Assembly (NCBI GenBank): GCA_021786825.1
Contig: JAJYMS010000236.1
Location: 1-47,211, forward strand
DNA length: 47,211 nucleotides
Reading direction: 5' to 3'
Origin: Bacillota bacterium
Lineage (GTDB): Bacteria > Bacillota > Sulfobacillia > JAMDAP01 > JAJYMS01
The translations under genes were made by a program, and so were the position numbers. Numbering within the stretch: position 1 is the first letter of the stretch; each line of letters begins with the position of its first letter. Positions 8,580 through 17,438 of this stretch are shown piece after piece. The notes under the pieces are model-generated. The model saw only the letters and a list, made by a program, of their open reading frames with translations. It did no database searches and had not been told where the DNA came from.

Positions 8580-10588
8580 TCCTCAACTTCCGCCATGGAC
8601 GCAGCCCCTTTTTCTTTGAGACAGCTCTGTTTCCACTTCACCGTGACCGCCTTTTCGATAATCGTCTTAAGACTTGGGGGAACGACAGCCGGATCGCGGG
8701 CTATGAGTTTCCTGGCAATGTATCGAGCAATCAGCGGCTTGCCGCTATCATTCTCAGGGTTTAGTCCAAGCTCTTTTCTGGCTTCCCTCGCCAACGTATC
8801 GGCGTCGGGGATTTCGTCCTTCAAGTCCAATTCCCATTTCTTGGGAAAGCAGGCAACGCCATCAGCAACGAAAACGGATGGTGGTGCGCCTTCGCTTTCA
8901 CCAGCCAAGGCAAGAAGCTCTTTGGATTTATCGATGATGTCTTTGTTCAAGTTGCCACTGTCGTAGTCGAAAAGGATGTAGCAGGGAATGTGGAATTCAT
9001 TGAATATCCTGAAAAGCCGATCCATCGAACCCTTTCCGCCACATTCGATGACGCTGATGCCCTGAGGGTCGAAGGCGCAGTTTGGAATCGCGTCGGCATA
9101 AATCGGGAGGCTGTATTCCTCAGTAAGTCCCTCGACAAGGATGATTTTGGATGCGAAGAACCCTTCGTTGCGCCGTGGATTGTAGGCATGGTAATACAGG
9201 TCGCGCATGGATCTAGGAATGATTTTGCCCTTCAAGCTCGGAAGCCTGGTCTCAAGGTCCTCGATCATTCGGGCCATAAGCAACTGCCATGCCCAACTTG
9301 CCCTTGTCTTCTTGCCGTCGATTGTCTCGAAATTGGCTTCCAGCCGGATGATTTCGTCGAAATAGGCCACGTCCACAAGAAGGGATGAGTGGGTTGAGAA
9401 GAGCACCTGGTCTCCGCCTTCGGCAATTTTCCGAAATACGCGCCGGATGGTGCGTTGCGCTTGCGGGTGCATGTAGAGTTCCGGCTCCTCTACGGCGAGG
9501 ATGAGATTTCGCTTCTTTCCATCGGGCGCAGATGTCATGTATTCCGCGTAGCGCCGCAGAATGGTGAAGATGACCGCCCTTTGCAGTCCGTGGCCTTTGT
9601 TCTCAACAGCATTCCTGAAGCCATCATTGACGTAGACTTTCGGCGCGCTGAGAAGGACTTCCAATGTCGGTGTCTCGAATTCAATCTCCAAATCGCAACC
9701 GGCGAAGAAATCGTTCAGCAGCGTGTTGAGTTGCTCCTCCGTTTCGGCGATCAGGGAAACCCGTTCGTCCCCGCCAACACGGTTCATCTGCTTTGCGACT
9801 TCGCCGAGAATGCCCTCGATCTTCGCTCTCTTCTCCTGCGTGACCGTGTCCAGAATCGCGAATAGCAGCTTCCCGAAGGGGCTGCTCTTGGTTCCTTTGG
9901 ATTCTTCGATTACGTCGCGAACGGCGGGGACGAGGACGAAGAAGGGCAGTGTGCCCTTCAAGACGTTGGCATAGCCCTTAGGATTATCAGTCCATGGATC
10001 TTGCATCGGAACCTTGTCCGTATGGGTCGCCACGAACTCCTTCGCCTTGTCCTTCCAATCTCCCACGGTGGGCGCTTTGGTTCCGCCGAGAAATTCAGCA
10101 AAACTCACGCCGCCTACAGTCAACTGGTCCTTGTTCTCCCACCATTCGTTTACATTCTTGCCGTTGATGCTGGACTCCCGAAGCCATTCGGACTCAGGTA
10201 CGGGTTTCCTGTAATGTTGCCCTATCACTATTTTGTCTTCGCCCTGTTCCGAATCGGATTCGGATTCGCCGCTCTTCACGCCCATTCTTGCGGAACGAGC
10301 CATGTGGAACGTTCCGTCTGCCTTCAGGTAAGTACCCAATGCTTCCTTCTCCTTCAAGGTAAGATCGGAGAAGATCGCTTCAACGCGGATTTCGAGGCTC
10401 GTGTCCTTGTTCCAGAAAGATTCCTCGTTCAGGGATTTGGTGCTCGGGTTGAAGAGGAAATCCAAGGCCCGGAGAACCGATGATTTGCCTGCATTGTTCG
10501 CTCCAACCAAGGCGTGCATTCCGCCAAGTTCGAGGGTGACATCGCGGCATGACCGGAAGTTCTGAATGTGAAGATGCGTGAGCCTCAT
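8576..10588 (-). CDS. OLD-family ATPase/TOPRIM nuclease
   Basis: 670 residues. Walker A GANNAGKSS lies at residues 29-37 and an ABC-type Walker B (AVEEPELYMHPQAQ) in the middle. The C-terminal TOPRIM domain has ILVEGLTEEYSLP with the catalytic Glu, an ECGGKGS turn, and LFDYDSG supplying the acidic pair. This is the layout of OLD family nucleases, several of which act in phage defence (for example GajA). The ATG at 10588 is chosen because AAGGAGGG stands nine bases upstream and MRLTHLHIQNFRS is the usual OLD N-terminus. The open frame extends further upstream only because a BrxF remnant happens to be in frame. No small partner such as GajB (UvrD-like) is next to it. It is the only apparently intact gene of the decayed block. 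Confidence 0.85.
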   Translation of the reverse strand: MRLTHLHIQNFRSCRDVTLELGGMHALVGANNAGKSSVLRALDFLFNPSTKSLNEESFWNKDTSLEIRVEAIFSDLTLKEKEALGTYLKADGTFHMARSARMGVKSGESESDSEQGEDKIVIGQHYRKPVPESEWLRESSINGKNVNEWWENKDQLTVGGVSFAEFLGGTKAPTVGDWKDKAKEFVATHTDKVPMQDPWTDNPKGYANVLKGTLPFFVLVPAVRDVIEESKGTKSSPFGKLLFAILDTVTQEKRAKIEGILGEVAKQMNRVGGDERVSLIAETEEQLNTLLNDFFAGCDLEIEFETPTLEVLLSAPKVYVNDGFRNAVENKGHGLQRAVIFTILRRYAEYMTSAPDGKKRNLILAVEEPELYMHPQAQRTIRRVFRKIAEGGDQVLFSTHSSLLVDVAYFDEIIRLEANFETIDGKKTRASWAWQLLMARMIEDLETRLPSLKGKIIPRSMRDLYYHAYNPRRNEGFFASKIILVEGLTEEYSLPIYADAIPNCAFDPQGISVIECGGKGSMDRLFRIFNEFHIPCYILFDYDSGNLNKDIIDKSKELLALAGESEGAPPSVFVADGVACFPKKWELDLKDEIPDADTLAREARKELGLNPENDSGKPLIARYIARKLIARDPAVVPPSLKTIIEKAVTVKWKQSCLKEKGAASMAEVEE

Positions 10589-10660
10589 ATGATTTCCCTC
10601 CTTTTTACTTGTGCACTGACCAAGTAATAGGACGGGCGCGGGAACTGGGTGTGTAACCTG

Positions 10661-10846
10661 GTCAGTCGAGCTGTGGACATGTTCAAGCAAACGGCGGCTC
10701 AGTTGCAAGTTGACATTGATGCAAGGGTAGCCCGTTCTGCTAGCCACATCCTGAAGAGCCGCCATCTTTCCACCGCCTGATGGGACGACGACTACGATGA
10801 GGCGGTGATACAGTCCAGCGGCTTCCTCAGATCTTGCCGATAATGT
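10661..10846 (-). pseudogene. BrxF-like (type 3 BREX) ATPase remnant
   Basis: The stretch SARSEEAAGLYHRLIVVV, a P-loop-like PSGGGKMAAL, then RTGYPCINVNLQLSRRLLE matches the N-terminal half of BrxF, the small P-loop protein of type 3 BREX, as I know the family. The P-loop is damaged: the Lys is followed by Met instead of Ser/Thr. The similarity stops abruptly after SRRLLE and the rest of the gene is missing. The sequence then runs in frame into the OLD gene leader. It has no start of its own that I trust. It indicates that a type 3 BREX locus once stood here. Confidence 0.55.
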
Positions 10847-10870
10847 GGTCAGATAGCGACCCGGTCCCAA

Positions 10871-11337
10871 TCAATGACTGGACCCCTCCCGTGACGGCTT
10901 GCCAGGCAGGCCCTGCGGCGCCCTGAGCTTGTCCTGGTTCTTCTTGGCCTCAACGAAGAAAGCTTCGTTCGGCGCATAAACAAAGAGGTCGGGCTGCTCG
11001 ATGCGATACCCGGCTTGTCGCACCGCGCAAAGGCCATTGCGTAGCCGGGCATACCCCATGTTCCCGAGACAGCTTCCACACGCCGGTTGTTCGCGCCGTA
11101 CTTGGACTTCTCGGCAAACAAGTCATAGTTCGTATTCAGGACCTCAAAGCTCCGGCTGCGGAGTTGCCGCTCGGAGACAAACTCTGAATAGCCATAGCCG
11201 CCCGACAATCCGGGGCCTTTCCAATCCAGGACGTCGGACGGAACCACGGCCGGGTCAGCGGACTTCCACTGACGCAGCTCCTTGGGGTCGTAGTGGATGA
11301 GGAATTGTGGGATCTCTACCCGGTAGTCCCGATCCAA
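10871..11337 (-). pseudogene. PD-(D/E)XK (VRR-NUC-like) nuclease, frameshifted
   Basis: A TTG start at 11337 follows GGAGGTGAGGACTC. The first frame reads about 100 sensible residues including SFEVLNTNYDLFAEKSKYG and NNRRVEAVSG. Near 11020-11050 it shifts to another minus-strand frame that gives GYRIEQPDLFVYAPNEAFFV followed by EAKK. The D...(E)AK spacing with a hydrophobic strand is the PD-(D/E)XK nuclease core, in the style of VRR-NUC proteins. The frameshift removes the catalytic residues from the first frame, so the gene is broken. The end is at about 10871. Neighbours are the WYL regulator remnant upstream and the BrxF remnant downstream. Confidence 0.5.
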
Positions 11338-11413
11338 GAGTCCTCACCTCCGAACCCATCTCACCGCAAGTGGAATAGAAGCGCCAAGAGTCACTTCCGA
11401 TCACTGCTGTTCG

Positions 11414-11857
11414 CCCCTCCGCCGCCGCCTCGGCCACGCGCACCGCCTCCGCACCCACGTCGTCGGGCTCCACCACCACCTGGGACTCGTGCCATTTGGC
11501 CTCGCGGACGAGGGGTGCGACCTTGGGGCTGAAGCGGAGCTTCACCGTCAGCGGTTCGCCCCGCTCGACCTCCCTCCTGCTTCCGGAGCGCCTAGGCCGC
11601 CACGGTCAGGGCCACCCCCTCGGGATGTCAGTTGGACAGGCGGCAAAAAGAAACCCTCGCCACCCGGTGACCGTTGTCGCAGTAAACCGGGATTCCGCTT
11701 TCGCACAGGGTTTCGATATCGCGGTACGGTAGCCATGGATCAGCGTCAGGATGCCGAGCAGTCGCAGGAGCTTGGCGCCGGCCTTCTTGTCCCGGCTCTG
11801 ACCTACGGCCGCGACCTCCGCCAATGCCTCCCGCACGGAATCTCCAGGATGTGCCAT
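11414..11857 (-). pseudogene. WYL-domain transcriptional regulator (BrxR-like), heavily decayed
   Basis: Pieces of one WYL regulator appear in order but in several frames. A leader helix region includes KLLRLLGILTLIHG at 11732-11773. An HTH recognition-helix end PYRDIETLCESGIPVYCDNG follows in another frame, then FFLPPVQLT in a third. Finally LTVKLRFSPKVAPLVREAKW, then HESQVV joined to VEPDDVGAEAVRVAEAAAEG, is the WYL/WCX end with an internal deletion. The tail is close to the tail of the intact WYL protein at the right edge of the window (LEPDDVRAEVVRVAEAAARG), so the two are paralogues. WYL proteins of this type (BrxR) repress BREX operons. At least two frameshifts and two deletions make it non-functional. 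Confidence 0.6.
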
Positions 11858-11936
11858 TTGGCCCCCTCCATTGCCAGACTTCGGCAAAGTTTTCCCCAAC
11901 TCCTGCTACTTTTCCCCCGGCAGTGTGGCGCCGGCG

Positions 11937-11988
11937 CCCTCGCACGACGCCCTCGCACGACGCCCTCGCACGACGCCCTCGCACGACG
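11937..11988. repeat. Four exact tandem copies of a 13-bp unit
   Basis: CCCTCGCACGACG is repeated four times without a gap at 11937-11949, 11950-11962, 11963-11975 and 11976-11988, with a partial fifth start after it. The unit length is not a multiple of three, so copy-number change would shift any frame through it. It lies between the decayed WYL gene and its presumed promoter. There are no spacers, so it is not a CRISPR array. Confidence 0.9.
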
Positions 11989-12083
11989 CCACCCCGGGCG
12001 CCACCAGTTGCAGCAGCAAGCAGCCGTACGTTCAAACAACAACACCCTTGTAGGCCGAATACTTTCATTCTAGCCGACAAGGG

Positions 12084-12099
12084 TGACAGCGTTTTGTCA
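12084..12099. promoter_or_regulatory. Candidate operator TGACAGCGTTTTGTCA
   Basis: An inverted repeat TGACA-N6-TGTCA. It differs by one base from the site at 44837-44852 upstream of the intact BREX operon. It lies upstream of the decayed WYL regulator and therefore looks like the original control site of the dead operon. WYL/BrxR dimers bind palindromes of this size; the link is inference. Confidence 0.5.
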
Positions 12100-12170
12100 G
12101 TAAACAGATGTTCGGTCTCCAGAACCTTCAGGCCTTCAGTAACTTAGGAGGTCTTCCGGACCCGTTCGTT

Positions 12171-13855
12171 TCAGGAACAGGAATGCCCGAGGTCGCTCTG
12201 AGAAGGCGCCAGCAACATTTCCTTAGCGGGCTCACCGGTGATGCGAGTACAGAGCAGAAATGGCCTCACAACCCCTGGCGGCCACCGGACACAGGCTTGC
12301 CCTCGGACACCGGACCCAGGTTTGCCCTCTCTGGAGACGTCTACCTCCAGCTTGAAACCCCGCACCAAACCATGCAGGGTATCGGCCAGCCTGGCCATCT
12401 CCGCCGCCGAGGAGGAAAGCTCCTGCGCGGCACCGGCGCTGCGCCGGGTGACGTCCTTCATCTCTTCCGAGCCGGCGGCGATTTCCTCGGCGCTGGCTGA
12501 CTGTTCCTGCATCGTCGTGGCGATTTCCCGGGTCAGGTTCTTGAGGAGGTCGGTGGCCTTCACGATCTCACCGGTGGTGTTGGCCTGCTGCCTGGCCGCC
12601 CCGGAGATCTGATCGATCAGCCGGGCGGTGTTCTCCGCCGCCTGGACGATCTTCCCAATCGCCTGGCCCGCCTCTTCAGCCAGAGTCACGCCCTCCTCCA
12701 CCTGGCGGATATTCTCTTCGTTGCCGCTGACGGCGTTCTTGGTTTCGCGCTGTACGCCATCGATTAGCTGGACAATCTCCTTGGCGGAAGCCGAGACCCG
12801 CTCCGCCAGCTTGCGGACCTCGTCGGCCACCACGGCAAAGCCCTTGCCCTGGTCGCCCGCGCGAGCCGCCTAGATCGCCGCGTTTAGAGCCAGCAGGTTG
12901 GTCTGCTCGGCGATGTCGGAGATGGTAGCCACGATGTTGCCGATGGCCTCCGACTTCTGCCCCAGGCCCTGGATCACCGAGGCCATGTCCATGGTCGCCC
13001 GGGCGATTCCCTTCATTCCCTCGGCGGTCTTGGCGACCGAGACCCCGCCCGGGCCTGGGCCAGGGCTTCTCGGCCCAGCTTGTTCACCACCTCGGCACTG
13101 CCGGCCACCTGCTGGATGGCCGCCGACACCTCCTGCACCGCCAGGTCCACCCGGTCTACCGCTTGCGCCTGGTCTTGCACATTTTGCGCCGTCTGCTGGA
13201 TGCGACTCGCCATCTCGTTCATCGCCGCGGAGGCGTCCTGCAAGAGAAGCGCCTTCCGCTGCACCCCCTCGGCAATGTCGTGGCTCTTGCCGGCCACCTG
13301 ATCACTGCCGGCCGCCACCCCCGCCGCCGAGTCGCGCACCTGGCTGACAATCTGCCGCAGGTTGGCGATCATGCGGGAATAGGCGTGTCCCAGTTCATCT
13401 TTTTCCGAGTATGGTTCGACCTGGCGGGTCAGATCGCCGTCGGCGATGAGGCGAGCTATCTTGGAAAGGCCCTTCAGGTTGCGGATCATCCGGCGAAAGG
13501 CCTCCGCCATGCGGTGGATCTCCCCCTCGGCGGCAAATTCCAGGCCTACCCCAAAGTCTCCCTCGGAGATCCTGACCGCACCTTCAGCCATTTGCGACAC
13601 CGGGCGCATAACCCGGTTCACGAGGTACCAGTCGATGGCCACCCACAATAACAAGCTGAGTCCCGCCGCCAGCAGCACCAGCACCCGCAACCACGCGACG
13701 CTGGCCAGCATTGCTTCCCCGCCCGGCGAGAGTCGCAAAGACATCGATACCTTGCCCAGCATCACCCACCCTGCCGCCGCCATCGTCACCTGGGCCAGGC
13801 AGAAGACCCCGAAGATGACCCCCACCTTCTTCATGCCCATGCGGCCCTTCAGCAC
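12171..13855 (-). pseudogene. Methyl-accepting chemotaxis protein, disrupted
   Basis: Read from 13855, the protein has an N-terminal membrane segment (GVIFGVFCLAQVTMAAAGWV), a second one near residues 50-70, a HAMP region (MAEGAVRISEGDFGVGLEF) and the coiled-coil signalling domain. Near 13030-13060, after NKLGREALAQA, the frame is lost. It resumes in another frame as GVSVAKTAEGMKGIARAT. The conserved hairpin tip then reads NAAI-stop-AARAGDQGKGFAVVAD: the Glu codon of the family's NAAIEAARAG is TAG at 12870-12872. The C-terminal methylation helix follows normally to 12171. Two independent lesions mean no full receptor can be made. The periplasmic part is very short (about 25 residues), so the ligand cannot be guessed. 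Confidence 0.8.
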
Positions 13856-13879
13856 AACCCGCCACCCCCCCCTCTGAAT

Positions 13880-14114
13880 GCTTGTAAGCTTGGCCCCCTC
13901 TACCCATAAATTAGCATAGCAAAAAGATGACTAGCAAGTTCGAAATGTGGCGCCGCGGTGCGCGGTGCAGTTTCTCTTTCAGGTATGATGCAGGTGGACG
14001 GCCTCGAGTTGCCCCCGCAAGTCGGATGTCGGTGGCGTAGCAGGCGCAGCTTGGGGCATCATTTCGGAACTCGCTTATTCGGCGACCTGCTGGGTTGATG
14101 TCTTTAAAGTAGAA
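13880..14114. other. Intergenic, no gene seen
   Basis: Between the chemotaxis receptor start and the hairpin at 14115 I see no open frame with family-like sequence on either strand. The base composition is mixed. It may contain the old receptor promoter, but no convincing -35/-10 pair was found. Confidence 0.5.
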
Positions 14115-14144
14115 CCGCCCTTCTGCTCTTTGGCGAAAGGGCGG
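14115..14144 (-). terminator. Hairpin, possible terminator of the PTS operon
   Basis: CCGCCCTT at 14115-14122 pairs with AAGGGCGG at 14137-14144, with a 14-base loop. On the minus strand the stem is followed by TTCTACTTT, a broken T-tract. It stands about 220 bases beyond the ptsI stop, so it could end the PTS transcript. The interrupted T-run makes this tentative. Confidence 0.4.
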
Positions 14145-14172
14145 CCCTTCTTAGATGGGGTTGTGGTTAGCG

Positions 14173-14336
14173 GACGACCGGAAGACCAATGCTGTCTTGA
14201 AGAGCGGGTCGTCAGCCAATCGCCGTAAGGGCCAGGTACACAAGCCGATCTACGAAGAGCCAGTCAAAGAAGCCTTGAGGCTCTAGACATGGTCGACGCG
14301 GCCACCCAATGGACCGAAACCGTCGCTGGGTGGTAG
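14173..14336 (+). pseudogene. Integrase-core transposase remnant (ISNCY-like)
   Basis: This is the only plus-strand coding remnant recognised. One frame gives KTNAVLKSGSSANRRKGQ followed by KPIYEEPVKEALRL and a stop at 14284. A second frame from 14289 gives MVDAATQWTETVAGW and a stop. These resemble the region before the DDE core and the 'TDVATGWTET' segment of ISNCY-type transposases, with the intervening part deleted. No terminal inverted repeats were found. It shows that an insertion element once sat next to the PTS operon end. Confidence 0.4.
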
Positions 14337-14363
14337 CGCGCTGCAGCGCAAGCCACCGGCTAG

Positions 14364-16100
14364 CTATAACCCCTTCCTTCCCACCGCCTCCGCCAACGCC
14401 CGCACTTCTTCCGCCGAGCCGGCCTTGAGGGCCTCATCGGCCGCGGCTCGGCATTCGCTATAGGAGACGTTCCGTATCAGGTGTTTCACCCTGGGAACAG
14501 ACCCCGGATTCATGCTCAACTCGTCCAGGCCCAGGCCCAGTAGAATGGGAACGTACTCGATGCTGCCGGCCATCTCGCCGCATATGCCAACCCATTTCCC
14601 GTGTCGATGGGCAGCTATCACCGTGGCGTGGATAAGGCGCAGAACCGCGGGGTGAAGCGGCTGATACAAACCGGCGACTTTTTGGTTGACCCGATCGACA
14701 GCCAGCGTGTACTGGATGAGGTCGTTGGAGCCGATGCTGAAGAAGTCCACCTCCGGTGCCAGTTCCTCGGCGATGAGGGCTGCCGAAGGGACTTCAATCA
14801 TTACACCGACCTTGACGGCGGAGGCAACCGTCTGTCGTTCCGCGAGCAATTCCAGCCTGGCCTCGTCCAGCAAGGCCTTGGCGCGACGAACCTCCTCCCG
14901 AACGCTCACCATTGGGAACATGATCAGCAGGTTCCCATGGGACCCCGCCCGCCATAGGGCCCGCAACTGAACCTTGAACAGATCGGGCTGGTCCAGCCAA
15001 ACCCGCAACCCCCTCCACCCAAGAAAGGGATTGGCCTCCACGGAGGTGGGCAGATAAGGGATTTTCTTGTCGCCGCCAATGTCGGCGGTGCGAATGATGA
15101 CGGGCCGCCCTTGCATTGGCTCCAGCACAGTCCGGTAAGCCTCATACTGCACCTGTTCGGACGGCGCCTGGTCGCCCTGCATGAACAGAAACTCCGTCCG
15201 GTACAAGCCGACCCCGTCGGCGCCGACGGCCAGGGCGGCTTTCGCCTCCTGCGGGCCGGCGATGTTGGCCGCCAGTTTCACCCGGCGTCCATCCGTGGTT
15301 CGCGCCCGCAACCGCGGTTGCACAGGCACATCCTCCCGCGCGGCCCGGGTCTGCCTGGCTCGACGGTCGTAGTCCCTCAGAACCTCGGCCGCCACATTGA
15401 CCAGCACCATGCCGGTATCACCATCGAGGACCATTGTTTCGCCTTCCCCAACGGCGGCGAGCAGGCCCTCCGCCCCCATCACGGCGGGAATCCCCAGAGA
15501 GCGTGCCAAGATTGCTGCGTGGGAGGTCGGGCCCCCCACCTCGGTCGCCACACCAAGCACATCCTTCGGGTCCAGGGCTGCCATGTCGGAGGGAGTCAAA
15601 TCGTATGTCACCACGATCCGCGGTTCCGGCAGTCGGAGGTGCCGTTCCTCTCCCATCCCCCGGAGGTGCCGGAGCAGCCGCCGTGCCACGTCTTCCACGT
15701 CCGCCGCGCGCTCCCGAAGGTATTGATCCTCCACGTTGCGTAAGGTTGCCGTGAGCCGAGCGGTGACCTCCCGGACCGCTTCGTCAGCCGCCTTTCCGCT
15801 CTGGATGGCTTCGGTCAAACCTTCTTTCAAGACCGGGTCGTCCAACATCAGGAGCTGCGCCTCGAAGATCGCCGCCTCTTTCGGTCCCATGCGCTTTGCG
15901 GCATCGGCCCTGATCCCTTCGAGTTCCTGCCTGCCGGCCGCGATGGCCCGGGCGAGAGCCTCTTGCTCCACCATCGGCTCAACCTGCCTGCCCGGTGCGG
16001 CTGATGTGTCCTCTTGCCCGGCTCGAGCAGCTTCGGGCCTGGAAAGTACAAGCACCTTGCCCACGGCGACACCCGGGGCAACACCGATCCCCCGTAGCAA
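14364..16100 (-). CDS. ptsI: PTS enzyme I (phosphoenolpyruvate-protein phosphotransferase)
   Basis: Enzyme I takes phosphate from PEP and passes it to HPr in the cytoplasm. At 578 residues it is the usual family size. The phosphorylated His lies in GGPTSHAAIL (about residue 195). The PEP-binding C-terminal barrel has GLYRTEFLFM, the FSIGSNDLIQYTLA signature and the GICGEMAG motif with its Cys. The TTG at 16100 (LLRGIGVAPG) is preferred because an AAGGGAG ribosome binding site lies upstream and it matches the family N-terminus. A GTG at 16133, overlapping the HPr stop, is the alternative. It is the last gene of the PTS operon, giving the operon its own general PTS proteins. Confidence 0.93.
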   Translation of the reverse strand: MLRGIGVAPGVAVGKVLVLSRPEAARAGQEDTSAAPGRQVEPMVEQEALARAIAAGRQELEGIRADAAKRMGPKEAAIFEAQLLMLDDPVLKEGLTEAIQSGKAADEAVREVTARLTATLRNVEDQYLRERAADVEDVARRLLRHLRGMGEERHLRLPEPRIVVTYDLTPSDMAALDPKDVLGVATEVGGPTSHAAILARSLGIPAVMGAEGLLAAVGEGETMVLDGDTGMVLVNVAAEVLRDYDRRARQTRAAREDVPVQPRLRARTTDGRRVKLAANIAGPQEAKAALAVGADGVGLYRTEFLFMQGDQAPSEQVQYEAYRTVLEPMQGRPVIIRTADIGGDKKIPYLPTSVEANPFLGWRGLRVWLDQPDLFKVQLRALWRAGSHGNLLIMFPMVSVREEVRRAKALLDEARLELLAERQTVASAVKVGVMIEVPSAALIAEELAPEVDFFSIGSNDLIQYTLAVDRVNQKVAGLYQPLHPAVLRLIHATVIAAHRHGKWVGICGEMAGSIEYVPILLGLGLDELSMNPGSVPRVKHLIRNVSYSECRAAADEALKAGSAEEVRALAEAVGRKGL

Positions 16101-16122
16101 TGGTTCCGCTCCCTTCCCCCTG

Positions 16123-16392
16123 TTAGACCTCACCAAATCCGCTGGCCAGCAATCGGGCCAACATTTCGACAGCCTCCCGCTCTTGCGGACCTTCGGCGCG
16201 TAGCCTGACAGTATGGCCCTGCCGGATCCCCAACGCCATGATCGCCAGGATGCTCTTGGCTTCCGCCTCCCGGCCATCTTTGATGACTTTGATGGTGGTA
16301 CCCTGGTAACCGGCCGCGGCCTTGACGAACTCCGCCGCGGGGCGCGCGTGCAGACCGGACGGGTTGACGATGGTGGCCGTGACTTCTACCAA
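16123..16392 (-). CDS. ptsH: PTS phosphocarrier protein HPr
   Basis: 89 residues, a normal HPr length. The phosphorylated His is in NPSGLHARPAAEFVKAA. The regulatory serine is present in EAKSILAIMALGI, the Firmicute Ser-46 site that HPr kinase/phosphorylase modifies, so this HPr could take part in CcpA-type catabolite control. The TTG start at 16392 is chosen because GGAGG stands eight bases upstream and MVEVTATIVNPSG is the family N-terminus. The start overlaps the pfkB stop (ttggtag), so translation is coupled. An ATG at 16407 would add five residues but has no ribosome binding site. Confidence 0.92.
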   Translation of the reverse strand: MVEVTATIVNPSGLHARPAAEFVKAAAGYQGTTIKVIKDGREAEAKSILAIMALGIRQGHTVRLRAEGPQEREAVEMLARLLASGFGEV

Positions 16393-17438
16393 GACGATCG
16401 CCTCCATGGTGTTACGGTAGTTCCCCTCAGCAACTCCCGATAATCGTCCGGGTGGTAGCCTCCGGCCACCGGGTAACGCACGGCCGCGGCAGACACCGCC
16501 GCCGCCCGGGCAAGCCGCTCTTCCCACGGTCGGCCGTTCGCCATGCCCGCCGCCAAGGCTGCCACGGCTGCGTCCCCAGCGCCAACCGGGTTGCCGCTCA
16601 CCTTCGGTGGAACGGCGCGCCAAGTGCCTTCCGGGGTTATCGCCAGCAAGCCTCCAAACCCCATTGATACCACCACGCTCACTGCTCCGCCAGAGCGCAG
16701 TCTGGCCGCGGCGCGCAGCACATCCTCCAATTCGGTGTTGCCGGCGCTTCCAACTGCAGCCAGGTCGCTGGGTACCTCGCCCTCCAATTCCGCCACGGCG
16801 GCAAACACTTCCCTGAGATTCGGCTTGACGACGGTCGGATGGCCGGCCAGACCGACCAAGAGTGCCGGCCCGCTGGTGTCCAGGAGGGTAGGAACCCCAG
16901 CGGTAGCAGCGATGGAGCAAAGTTGGGCATAGGCGTCCCCCGGTACTCCGGGCGGAAGACTGCCCGCAAAGACCGCCACCCGGGCCGTTGGCGCCAGTTC
17001 CCTGAAAGAGGTCAGGAGCCTGGACCACTCCTCTGGTCCCACGGCCGGCCCGGGTTCGATGAACTCGGTAGCCTCGGCGTCGCCGACCGAAAAGGCGGTA
17101 ATCGTCCGGCGAGACTCGCCGGCGATGAGCAGCAGGTGCTCCCTTATCCCTGACGTGCGCAGGTCGTCGCGGATCGCGGTTCCAGTGGTTCCCCCCGCCA
17201 GTCCGGTGGCGATTACCGCCTGGCCCATCTGCTGCAGAACCCTGGCCACGTTGATGCCCTTGCCTCCCGCGCGCGCGTGTACCAAGGCCACCCGGTTTGA
17301 TTCTCCCCACATGAACCGGTCTGCCGAATAGGTGATGTCGAGGGCAGGGTTTAACGTAACCGTGACGATCAGGTGCGCATCCCTCCCCGTTGGTGCCGTC
17401 TCGCGGCCGCGTTTATCTGCGCCCGTTAAGCTCGGCAT
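16386..17438 (-). CDS. PfkB-family sugar-phosphate kinase (1-phosphofructokinase / tagatose-6-phosphate kinase type)
   Basis: A ribokinase-fold kinase of the FruK/LacC/AgaZ group. IVTVTLNPALDITY at the N-terminus, the ARAGGKGINVARVL substrate loop, and the C-terminal GNPVGAGDAAVAALAAG motif with the catalytic Asp are all present. In this operon the likely substrate is tagatose 6-phosphate made by the AgaS-like enzyme; fructose 1-phosphate is the alternative. The start is uncertain. The ATG at 17438 lies inside the upstream gene with no ribosome binding site. A CTG at 17372, directly before IVTVTLNP, has GGGGAGGG eight bases upstream and gives the family-length protein. Confidence 0.88.
   Translation of the reverse strand: MPSLTGADKRGRETAPTGRDAHLIVTVTLNPALDITYSADRFMWGESNRVALVHARAGGKGINVARVLQQMGQAVIATGLAGGTTGTAIRDDLRTSGIREHLLLIAGESRRTITAFSVGDAEATEFIEPGPAVGPEEWSRLLTSFRELAPTARVAVFAGSLPPGVPGDAYAQLCSIAATAGVPTLLDTSGPALLVGLAGHPTVVKPNLREVFAAVAELEGEVPSDLAAVGSAGNTELEDVLRAAARLRSGGAVSVVVSMGFGGLLAITPEGTWRAVPPKVSGNPVGAGDAAVAALAAGMANGRPWEERLARAAAVSAAAVRYPVAGGYHPDDYRELLRGTTVTPWRRSSW

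Noticed and set aside
10589-10870. N-terminal extension of the OLD protein
   Set aside because: The extra 94 residues are a BrxF-like remnant that happens to be in frame; the OLD start at 10588 has its own ribosome binding site and the family N-terminus.
11937-11988. CRISPR array
   Set aside because: The repeats are adjacent with no spacers and only 13 bp long.
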